Shown here piece after piece: positions 1 through 5,437 of a DNA stretch of 7,278 nt (positions are counted from its first letter, which is position 1; the number at the start of each line of letters is the position of its first letter). The stretch lies in contig CAYRDY010000099.1 in assembly GCA_964423195.1 (NCBI GenBank), positions 1-7,278 on the forward strand. Reading direction: 5' to 3'. The notes below the pieces were generated by a model that was given only the letters and a program-made list of their open reading frames with translations, did not search any database and was not told the origin of the DNA. Source of the stretch: CAKRHR01 sp964423195 (GTDB lineage Bacteria; Bacillota; Clostridia; Lachnospirales; Lachnospiraceae). The translations under genes were made by a program, and so were the position numbers.

Positions 1-2
1 AG

Positions 3-224
3 CAGACTGCGCAGACTATTTTGGATGCCCGCGCACTCTACCCGGACAGCAGCCTCGCGGATCTATACGATGACGTCGCCATGCCGCCGGAACTGCGCCG
101 CGCCCACCAGGACAATGACCGCGCCGTCATGCAGGCTTACGGATTTTCAATAAAAGATATGACCGAGAGCGAGTGCGTGGTGGAATTGATGAAGAGGTAC
201 CAGCAGCTGACAGAGAAAAAATAA
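3..224 (+). CDS. MmeI-like DNA methyltransferase/restriction enzyme, C-terminal fragment (5' end outside window)
   Basis: An open frame enters from the left edge (first full codon at 3) and stops at TAA 222-224, giving about 73 residues. The reading continues upstream of the TTG at 21 without a stop, so this is the tail of a longer gene. The segment ILDARALYPDSSLADLYDD followed by MPPELRRAHQDNDRAV and AYGF resembles what I recall of the C-terminal domain of MmeI-like proteins, which are large single-chain enzymes carrying an adenine methyltransferase and, in type IIL members, a nuclease in the same polypeptide. The methyltransferase motifs and any nuclease domain would be upstream, so whether this is a full restriction enzyme or a methylase-only homologue cannot be decided here. 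The gene converges with the permease on the other strand. The family call is from memory of conserved sequence, not a search. Confidence 0.72.
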   Translation, partial: QTAQTILDARALYPDSSLADLYDDVAMPPELRRAHQDNDRAVMQAYGFSIKDMTESECVVELMKRYQQLTEKK

Positions 225-242
225 TCCTTTAGCGTTCTTTCA

Positions 243-261
243 GCGTTCGGTTTCCGAACGC
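243..261. repeat. 8-bp inverted repeat between convergent genes
   Basis: GCGTTCGG (243-250), loop TTT, CCGAACGC (254-261) is a perfect 8-bp stem with a 3-base loop, 19 bases past the methyltransferase stop and on the far side of the permease stop at 401. It sits where a bidirectional terminator would be expected, but neither strand has a T-run right after the stem, so it is not a textbook intrinsic terminator. A weaker 6-bp arm pair CCTGTG/CACAGG lies at 307-312 and 324-329. Otherwise I see nothing in 225-400. Confidence 0.4.
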
Positions 262-400
262 GCAGCCAGCCAAATCTGAAAGTCTACTTCTGTTTCCGCT
301 CCATATCCTGTGCAGCGTGCATCCACAGGTTTGCTATCCAACTATAAAGTATGGGGAGCCTCTTCAATCAACTGTCAGCATTGTCAGGGAAATTACCGCG

Positions 401-1366
401 TTAAATCAGCGCCAGTGATTTCAGGATAAAGACCCACATCGTCAGGGTGATTGATGAGAGCAGGGTTGCCATGACGACGATACTTGAGGAGAGGACGCTG
501 TCGTTGCCCATATTTTTAGCCATGATGTAGCAGGTGACCGTGGTCGGAGAGCCGAGCATGACGAGGATAGCGACCAGTTCGCTGCCGCGGAAACCCAACA
601 TCACCGCGAACGGGAAAAAGACGAGCGGGATGATGATCAGCTTGATCAACGTGGCGACCATCGTCGGTTTAATTTTCTTGATGGCTTTGCGGCCCTCAAA
701 GGTCGCGCCCACGACCAGCAGGGCAATCGGTGTGGCCGTGGCGGCGATATTATCCACACTCTTTGAGATAATCTGTGGCAGGTCGATCCTCAGCAGTGAG
801 AACGGCAGGCCGATAAAAATGCCGAGGATGATCGGGTTTTTGATAATATTGATCAGGGCCTTTTTGATCGCGCCCTTATGGCTGCTGCGGTCGTTTGAGC
901 AGAAAGTTAAAATGATCACTGAGTAGATATTGTAGAGCGGAACGGCGGCCACAATCATCATCGGTGCCATGCCGGAATTGCCGTAAATATTATTGACGAA
1001 GGCGATGCCGAGAATCGCGGCGCTGCCGCGGGCGGCACCCTGCACAAAAGCGCCGACCATTGATTTATCTTTCATAAAAAGTTCTGTCAGCGCCCAGGTG
1101 CCCATAAACATGATTGTGGTGGCGATCATGCAGAAAAGCACAAATTTCAGCTGGAAATTAGCATATATGTCCGCTGTGGCGATGTCCCTGAAAAGCAGCA
1201 CCGGCAGAGCCACCTTGAAGACATATTTGTCGGCCACGGCGGCGAATTCTTCGTTAAACAGATGGACGCGCATTAAAAACCAGCCCAGAACGATCAGCAA
1301 AAAGATAGGCATGGTCGAGTTGAGGCTGAAGATAAGATTTTCTTTGATTAAGGCCAGACCTTCCAT
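401..1366 (-). CDS. AEC (auxin efflux carrier) family permease
   Basis: This 321-residue hydrophobic protein has about ten membrane segments in two five-helix halves (roughly residues 16-32, 43-60, 72-95, 105-125, 135-155, then 174-195, 205-222, 237-258, 265-283, 293-318), joined by a charged central loop near 157-172 (NDRSSHKGAIKK). Family signs are the half-one stretch YVFKVALPVLLFRDIA (residues 48-63) and the half-two stretch LGSPTTVTCYIMAKNMGND (271-289), with a helix break in the middle as in bile-acid/auxin carrier folds. Length is normal for AEC. The start at 1366 has AAGGATGG (1382-1375 on this strand) 8 bases upstream. AEC members move small organic anions such as malate or other carboxylates, or amino-acid-like compounds, across the cytoplasmic membrane; the substrate cannot be read from sequence. 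It is divergent from recD2 and stands alone, behind an unusually long leader. Confidence 0.92.
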   Translation of the reverse strand: MEGLALIKENLIFSLNSTMPIFLLIVLGWFLMRVHLFNEEFAAVADKYVFKVALPVLLFRDIATADIYANFQLKFVLFCMIATTIMFMGTWALTELFMKDKSMVGAFVQGAARGSAAILGIAFVNNIYGNSGMAPMMIVAAVPLYNIYSVIILTFCSNDRSSHKGAIKKALINIIKNPIILGIFIGLPFSLLRIDLPQIISKSVDNIAATATPIALLVVGATFEGRKAIKKIKPTMVATLIKLIIIPLVFFPFAVMLGFRGSELVAILVMLGSPTTVTCYIMAKNMGNDSVLSSSIVVMATLLSSITLTMWVFILKSLALI

Positions 1367-1405
1367 ATATTAAACCATCCTTTTTTGTGTGTATTCTCCG
1401 GAATC

Positions 1406-1435
1406 GGGCCAGGATCCTGCCCTGAGGGATAGGGC
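1406..1435. repeat. Palindrome CAGGATCCTG plus GCCCT/AGGGC stem
   Basis: A perfect 10-base palindrome CAGGATCCTG lies at 1410-1419, flanked by GGGC (1406-1409) and CCC (1420-1422), which extends the pairing with one bulged base. Overlapping it is a second, mutually exclusive stem, GCCCT (1419-1423) with AGGGC (1431-1435) around a 7-base loop. Two alternative pairings for the same CCC are visible. The element lies about 40 bases from the permease start codon, close to its ribosome binding site. Confidence 0.45.
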
Positions 1436-1440
1436 GCCGA

Positions 1441-1462
1441 GTGGATTCACCGGTAAATCCAC
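1441..1462. repeat. 7-bp inverted repeat GTGGATT/AATCCAC
   Basis: GTGGATT (1441-1447) and AATCCAC (1456-1462) form a perfect 7-bp stem with an 8-base loop containing the palindrome ACCGGT (1449-1454). It is the middle of three hairpins in the permease leader. No T-run follows on either strand, so a terminator role is not supported. Confidence 0.5.
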
Positions 1463-1560
1463 AGCATTTCTTATGACATAAAATGAGGTCAGGGTAAACT
1501 TCCATGCCCCGTAAGCGAGGCAACACCATAGATGAAAGCCGATTGCTCCGCGCTCCGGTC

Positions 1561-1593
1561 GGTGCTGAACGTGCGCCACTGGCGCACAGCACC
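1561..1593. repeat. Strong bulged hairpin GGTGCTG...TGCGCC/GGCGCA...CAGCACC
   Basis: The outer arms GGTGCTG (1561-1567) and CAGCACC (1587-1593) and the inner arms TGCGCC (1572-1577) and GGCGCA (1581-1586) stack into about 13 base pairs, with a 3-base loop ACT and a 4-base bulge AACG at 1568-1571. This is the most stable structure in the window by eye. In the permease transcript it would sit close to the predicted 5' end. The bulged GC-rich form is typical of REP-like dispersed palindromes as well as of RNA leaders, and the sequence alone does not choose between them. Confidence 0.55.
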
Positions 1594-1613
1594 TCACAAT
1601 CCCTGATATCATA

Positions 1614-1642
1614 AAGTTAACACTAAACAAGAGAAAAGTCAA
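1614..1642 (-). promoter_or_regulatory. Candidate sigma-70-type promoter for the permease gene
   Basis: On the minus strand TTGACT (1642-1637) is followed after 17 bases by TAACTT (1619-1614). The -35 matches five of six consensus bases. The -10 keeps only the first two and the last base, so the site is plausible rather than strong. An alternative is TTGTTT with TATCAG a few bases further downstream. Either choice gives a long leader of roughly 240 bases. Confidence 0.42.
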
Positions 1643-1658
1643 GGCACGCAGGCTTCTA

Positions 1659-1719
1659 GAATCGCGGGCACGAGAGACATTAGGAATCATACGCACAGAG
1701 CGTTTGGAATCGCAGGCAC
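1659..1719 (+). repeat. Three imperfect direct repeats GAATC-N4-GCAC between divergent promoters
   Basis: The pattern GAATC-N4-GCAC occurs three times: GAATCGCGGGCAC (1659-1671), GAATCATACGCAC (1684-1696) and GAATCGCAGGCAC (1707-1719). Start-to-start spacing is 25 and 23 bases, so the copies are roughly but not exactly in helical phase. They lie wholly between the -35 boxes of the two divergent promoters (1642 and 1730), the usual place for a shared operator. No regulator gene is in the window. Confidence 0.4.
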
Positions 1720-1729
1720 ACAAACGATC

Positions 1730-1757
1730 TTGCCATTTGCGGCGGATTCTGTATAAT
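1730..1757 (+). promoter_or_regulatory. Sigma-70-type promoter for recD2
   Basis: TTGCCA (1730-1735) and a perfect TATAAT (1752-1757) are separated by 16 bases. Transcription would begin near 1764, leaving a leader of about 80 bases before the recD2 start codon. No other comparable promoter is seen closer to the gene. Confidence 0.7.
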
Positions 1758-1846
1758 GGAAGACAGGACCGTTGCAAATCTCCGAAACGGAAGAGCGCCG
1801 GCATGACGCGGTTTTATAAAAATATTTGTGACAGGAGCGTGACGAC

Positions 1847-4153
1847 ATGGCGCAGCTTTGCGGATTTGTGGAGCATTTGATTTACAGAAATGAGAGTAAT
1901 GGTTATACGGTTCTCAATCTGAGGAGTGAGGGCGAGGAAGTGGCCTGTGTCGGCATTCTTCCCGTGGTGTCGGAGGGCGAATATATCCGCGCGGAGGGCG
2001 AGTATGTGGCGCACAGTGTCTATGGTCGTCAGTTCAAGGTGTCGGGCTATGTGGTGGAAATGCCGGAGGATGTCTACTCGATGGAGCGCTATCTGGGCTC
2101 CGGTGTCATCAAGGGGATTGGCCCGGCGCTCGCCGGCAGGATTATCAAAAAATTTAAGGCGGACACTTTTCGCGTCATAGAGGAGGAACCGGAGCGGCTG
2201 GCGGAAGTCAAGGGCATCAGCGAGAAAAAGGCGCGGGAGATCTATGATCAGTTCCACGAAAAACAGGATATGCGCCAGGCCATGATGTTTCTCGAAAAAT
2301 ACGGCATCTCGCCGACCTATGCCGTGAAAATTTTCAACCAGTACGGCAGCGGGCTCTATGAGGTCATCTCTGAGAATCCGTACCAGCTGGCGGATGACAT
2401 CTCAGGGATCGGATTTAAACTGGCGGACGAGATCGCGGCCAGAGTCGGCATCGGGACGGATTCGGATTTCAGGATTCGCAGCGGCATTATCTATACGCTA
2501 CAGCAGGCGGCCGCGGCGGGGCATACGTATCTGCCCAAAGCGCTCGTCGTCCGATACACGGCGCAGCTTCTGTCTCTGGACGAGCAGTCTATCGAAAAAC
2601 ATCTGATGGATCTGAGCATCGATAAAAAAATTATCCAAAAGACGCTCGGTACGGATCACGGTCGGCCGTCGTCGGGTCAAAGTCAGGTTTTGACAAATAT
2701 GGATGCTGAGGCGGATGATGCGCAGGATGTCATTTACAGTTCCGCCTATTATTATATGGAACTCGGCGTGGCGCGGATGCTCTCCCAGCTGAATACGCGC
2801 AGCAAAATTGATTTGGAGGAAGCGCAGCGCGTGATCGCTCGCATCGAGGGCGACGAGGGTATCGTGCTGGATGAGCAGCAGCGCATGGCGGTGCTGGAGG
2901 CCGCCCGCAACGGTGTGACAGTCATCACCGGAGGGCCGGGCACCGGCAAGACGACGACCATCAATACCATGATCCGTTATTTTGAGAACGAGCAGATGGA
3001 GATCCGTCTGGCGGCGCCGACAGGCCGCGCGGCCAGGCGCATGACGGAGGCGACGGGCTGTGAGGCTCAGACGATTCACCGCATGCTTGAGCTGTCCGGT
3101 GCGCCGGACGGCAGCGGCAGCCTGGTGGAGCGCTTCGAGCGCAATGAGCAGCACCCGCTGGAGGCGGACGTCATTATCATTGACGAGATGTCCATGGTCG
3201 ACATCAGTCTGATGAATGCCCTGCTCAAGGCGGTGATTCCAGGCACACGGCTGATTCTGGTGGGCGACGTCAACCAGCTTCCGAGCGTGGGGCCGGGAAA
3301 TGTCCTCAAGGATATCATTCAGTCGCACTGTTTTAACGTGGTAAAATTGACGAAAATCTTTCGACAGGCACTGGAGAGCGCCATTATCACCAACGCCCAT
3401 AAAATCAACGACGGCGAGGCCATTGATCTGGAGCACAAGACGAAAGATTTTTTCTGCATGAAACGATTTGACCCGCAGTCGGTGGTGGGCGTGACGATAG
3501 CGCTGATCCGCGACAAGCTGCCGCCGAATGTGGGCGCATCCTCCTTTGAGATCCAGGTGCTGACGCCGATGCGCAAGGGCGAACTTGGCGTCGAGCGCCT
3601 GAACACCGTCCTGCAGCAGTACCTGAACCCGCCGGACGAAAAGAAGCGCGAGAAAGAAGCGCACGGCTGTGTCTTCCGCGAGGGAGACAAGGTGATGCAG
3701 ATCAAAAATAATTATCAGATGACATGGGAGATCAACAGCCGTTACGGCATTCCCGTGGAGAAGGGCGTGGGCGTGTTCAACGGCGATACGGGCGTGATCC
3801 GAGAGATCAATCTGTTCGCGGAGCAGATGACGGTCCTGTTTGATGAAAATAAGCAGATGGTCTACCCGTTTTCTCAACTGGATGAGCTGGAGTTGGCCTA
3901 TGCCATGACCGTCCATAAATCGCAGGGCAGCGAATATCCGGCCGTGATCCTGCCCCTGCTCGGCGGGCCGCGGCTGCTGTTCAACCGCAATATTCTCTAT
4001 ACCGCCGTCACCCGCGCCAAAAAATGTGTGGTCATCGTCGGCAGCGATGAGGTCGTGCAGGACATGATCCGAAATGTCAATGAACAAAAAAGATATTCGT
4101 CGCTTGATGTGCGGATCAGTGAGGCGGCGCGCGAGCAGGGAATGAAATTTTAA
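1847..4153 (+). CDS. recD2: RecD2-type ATP-dependent DNA helicase (SF1B)
   Basis: This 768-residue protein has the usual RecD2 length and order: an N-terminal OB-like region (1-75), helix-hairpin-helix segments (about 85-105, 117-135, 180-200), then a two-lobed SF1B helicase core. Visible motifs are Walker A GGPGTGKT (362-369), Q-type DEQQ (342-345), Walker B IIDEMS (444-449), motif III GDVNQLPSVGPG (473-484), motif V YAMTVHKSQGSE (685-696) and motif VI YTAVTRAKK (718-726). The N-terminal extension and absence of RecBC neighbours distinguish it from RecD of RecBCD. RecD2 proteins unwind DNA 5'-3' and act in replication-fork and repair processes in Firmicutes. The start at 1847 follows AGGAG (1833-1837) at 9 bases spacing. 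A polar low-complexity stretch at about 267-293 (TDHGRPSSGQSQ onward) lies just before the helicase core and appears longer than I expect for the family. The stop is TAA at 4151-4153. Confidence 0.95.
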   Translation: MAQLCGFVEHLIYRNESNGYTVLNLRSEGEEVACVGILPVVSEGEYIRAEGEYVAHSVYGRQFKVSGYVVEMPEDVYSMERYLGSGVIKGIGPALAGRIIKKFKADTFRVIEEEPERLAEVKGISEKKAREIYDQFHEKQDMRQAMMFLEKYGISPTYAVKIFNQYGSGLYEVISENPYQLADDISGIGFKLADEIAARVGIGTDSDFRIRSGIIYTLQQAAAAGHTYLPKALVVRYTAQLLSLDEQSIEKHLMDLSIDKKIIQKTLGTDHGRPSSGQSQVLTNMDAEADDAQDVIYSSAYYYMELGVARMLSQLNTRSKIDLEEAQRVIARIEGDEGIVLDEQQRMAVLEAARNGVTVITGGPGTGKTTTINTMIRYFENEQMEIRLAAPTGRAARRMTEATGCEAQTIHRMLELSGAPDGSGSLVERFERNEQHPLEADVIIIDEMSMVDISLMNALLKAVIPGTRLILVGDVNQLPSVGPGNVLKDIIQSHCFNVVKLTKIFRQALESAIITNAHKINDGEAIDLEHKTKDFFCMKRFDPQSVVGVTIALIRDKLPPNVGASSFEIQVLTPMRKGELGVERLNTVLQQYLNPPDEKKREKEAHGCVFREGDKVMQIKNNYQMTWEINSRYGIPVEKGVGVFNGDTGVIREINLFAEQMTVLFDENKQMVYPFSQLDELELAYAMTVHKSQGSEYPAVILPLLGGPRLLFNRNILYTAVTRAKKCVVIVGSDEVVQDMIRNVNEQKRYSSLDVRISEAAREQGMKF

Positions 4154-4155
4154 TG

Positions 4156-4184
4156 TTGAATTATACGCGGGATGGTGCTATCAT
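4156..4184 (+). promoter_or_regulatory. Extended -10 promoter for glf
   Basis: TTGAAT (4156-4161) and TATCAT (4179-4184) are exactly 17 bases apart, and TG at 4176-4177 gives an extended -10 (TGcTATCAT). It starts two bases after the recD2 stop codon, so glf can be transcribed independently of recD2. No terminator separates the genes, so read-through from recD2 is also possible. Confidence 0.65.
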
Positions 4185-4202
4185 TCTGATATATGATTTC
4201 CG

Positions 4203-4236
4203 GCGGCGCTGTGGACTAAAAAAGTGCGGGCGCCGC
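4203..4236 (+). repeat. GC-rich inverted repeat in the glf 5' leader
   Basis: GCGGCGC (4203-4209) and GCGCCGC (4230-4236) are perfect 7-base arms around a 20-base loop that includes an A-run. In the glf mRNA the stem would end 6 bases before the AGAGAGG ribosome binding site, so it may affect translation. There is no T-run after it, so it is not an intrinsic terminator. Confidence 0.4.
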
Positions 4237-4259
4237 GGGAAAAGAGAGAGGATCGTTTG

Positions 4260-5360
4260 ATGAGTCGGAAATACGATTATGTCATTGTGGGCGCCGGTCT
4301 GTTTGGCGGCGTGTTTGCGCATCTTGCCGCGGCGCGGGGGAAGAAATGCCTGGTCGTCGAAAAACGCCCGCAGATCGGCGGCAATTTATACTGTGAGGAC
4401 ATTGAGGGCATCCATGTCCACAGATACGGCGCGCATATTTTCCATACCAGCAACAGAGAAGTCTGGCAATTTGTGAACAGCCTGACGGAATTTAACCGCT
4501 ATACCAATTCGCCGGTCGCGAATTTCCACGGCGAGATCTATAATCTGCCATTCAATATGAACACATTCAGCAAGATGTGGGGCATCACCACACCGGCGCA
4601 GGCCAGGGCGATCATTGAGGCGCAGCGACAGGCTGTGACCGGTGAGCCGAGAAACCTTGAGGAGCAGGCGATCAGCCTTGTGGGCACGGATATCTATGAA
4701 AAACTTGTCAAGGGCTATACGGAAAAGCAGTGGGGCAGGGATTGCAGGGAACTGCCGGCCTTTATCATCCGGCGGCTGCCGGTGCGCTATACCTACGACA
4801 ACAATTACTTTAACGATCTCTATCAGGGGATTCCGATCGGCGGCTACAATGTGCTGATCGGGAAATTGTTTGCGGACTGCGACGTTCGCACCGGCGTGGA
4901 CTACAATCAGTGCAGGGAGGAAATCGACGCGCTCGGCGAGCGCGTACTCTACACGGGGACACTGGATTCCCTGTACGATTATCGCTATGGGCGGCTGGAA
5001 TACCGGAGCCTGAGGTTTGAGATGGAAGTCCTCGATCAGGAGAATTACCAGGGTGTGGCGGTCATGAATTTTACGGATCGAGAGACGCCGTACACGCGAA
5101 TTATCGAGCACAAACATTTTGAATTTGGGACCCAGGAAAAGACGGTGATCACCAGGGAGTACCCGCAGGCGTGGACGCCTGGGATGGAACCGTATTATCC
5201 GATGAACGATGAAAAAAATCAGACGCTGTTTGAAAAATATCGGGCGCTTGCGGACAGAGACGAAAGCCGTCTTTTCGGCGGCAGGCTTGCCGAGTATAAA
5301 TATTACGACATGGATCAAGTGATTGAATCGGCGTTCGCGCTGGCAAAGAAAGTTTTGTGA
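4260..5360 (+). CDS. glf: UDP-galactopyranose mutase
   Basis: This 366-residue protein is collinear with known bacterial Glf over its whole length. It is a cytoplasmic FAD enzyme that interconverts UDP-galactopyranose and UDP-galactofuranose, the precursor of galactofuranose in surface polysaccharides. Seen in sequence: the FAD-binding loop VGAGLFGG (10-17), VVEKR (32-36) and IGGN (39-42); RYGAHIFHT (55-63); NLPFNMNTF (98-106 region); KGYTEKQWGRD with Trp158; IIRRLPVR (169-176); DNNYF and YQGIPIGGY; FTDRETPYTRIIEHKHF with Arg280; and FGGRLAEYKYYDM near the C-terminus with Tyr349. The substrate-binding Arg and Tyr positions known from this family are kept, so the enzyme should be active. I chose ATG 4260 over an upstream GTG at 4224, because AGAGAGG (4243-4249) sits 10 bases before it and the family starts at this point. 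No glycosyltransferases are adjacent in the window. The downstream gene begins 72 bases later and may share the transcript. Confidence 0.97.
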   Translation: MSRKYDYVIVGAGLFGGVFAHLAAARGKKCLVVEKRPQIGGNLYCEDIEGIHVHRYGAHIFHTSNREVWQFVNSLTEFNRYTNSPVANFHGEIYNLPFNMNTFSKMWGITTPAQARAIIEAQRQAVTGEPRNLEEQAISLVGTDIYEKLVKGYTEKQWGRDCRELPAFIIRRLPVRYTYDNNYFNDLYQGIPIGGYNVLIGKLFADCDVRTGVDYNQCREEIDALGERVLYTGTLDSLYDYRYGRLEYRSLRFEMEVLDQENYQGVAVMNFTDRETPYTRIIEHKHFEFGTQEKTVITREYPQAWTPGMEPYYPMNDEKNQTLFEKYRALADRDESRLFGGRLAEYKYYDMDQVIESAFALAKKVL

Positions 5361-5437
5361 GAAGAAAGTTTTTAGGGAAGTTTTGTGAAAAGAAGTTTTG
5401 TGAAGAAAAGTTTTGAGAAGGAAAGTTTTGCGATGAA
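5350..5437 (+). repeat. Tandem array of six ~15-bp units across the glf stop and the next gene's start
   Basis: Six copies of AAGTTTT begin at 5350, 5366, 5378, 5393, 5408 and 5423, so the intervals are 16, 12, 15, 15 and 15. The best unit is AAGTTTTGTGAAGAA (5393-5407); the others differ by a few substitutions, and the second is shortened. The first unit carries the last Glf codons and its stop (TGA 5358-5360). The last contains the ATG at 5433 used for the next gene. The array also supplies purine-rich stretches resembling ribosome binding sites. Confidence 0.85.

Larger units (their letters stand above)
1367..1613 (-). other. Long non-coding leader of the permease gene, rich in inverted repeats
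   Basis: If the promoter at 1642-1614 is right, the permease mRNA has about 240 bases before its start codon. This stretch contains at least three strong inverted repeats (listed separately), spaced along the leader. I looked for T-box, cobalamin, lysine, M-box, SRP and RNase P signatures and did not recognise any. It could be a structured regulatory leader or one or more copies of a dispersed intergenic repeat. The reading frames that cross it lack ribosome binding sites and look non-coding. Confidence 0.4.

Noticed and set aside
243..261. Intrinsic terminator
   Set aside because: Good stem but no T-run directly following on either strand; kept only as an inverted repeat.
1370..1804. 144-codon open frame on the minus strand in the divergent intergenic region, and an overlapping 112-codon frame (1254-1592)
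   Set aside because: No ribosome binding site before the ATG at 1804, Arg/Cys-rich composition without family resemblance, and the frames run across promoters and inverted repeats; the second also overlaps the permease coding sequence.
2498..4087. 529-codon open frame antisense to recD2
   Set aside because: It mirrors the well-supported RecD2 frame; the His/Leu/Asp-rich translation has no domain signature, and long antisense frames are expected from the codon bias of this gene.
4203..4236. Terminator between recD2 and glf
   Set aside because: The arms lie downstream of the glf promoter and are not followed by a T-run; a leader hairpin is more likely.
4224..4259. Upstream GTG start for Glf adding 12 residues
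   Set aside because: The added residues (MRAPREKREDRL) are unlike the family N-terminus and include the ribosome binding site of the ATG at 4260.
4386..5318. 310-codon open frame antisense to glf
   Set aside because: Shadow of the glf codon pattern, with no recognisable motif and no upstream signals.
5350..5437. CRISPR array or frameshift-type phase-variable repeat
   Set aside because: Units are ~15 bases and contiguous without spacers, so not CRISPR. The regular unit length is a multiple of three, so gain or loss of a regular unit would not switch the frame.
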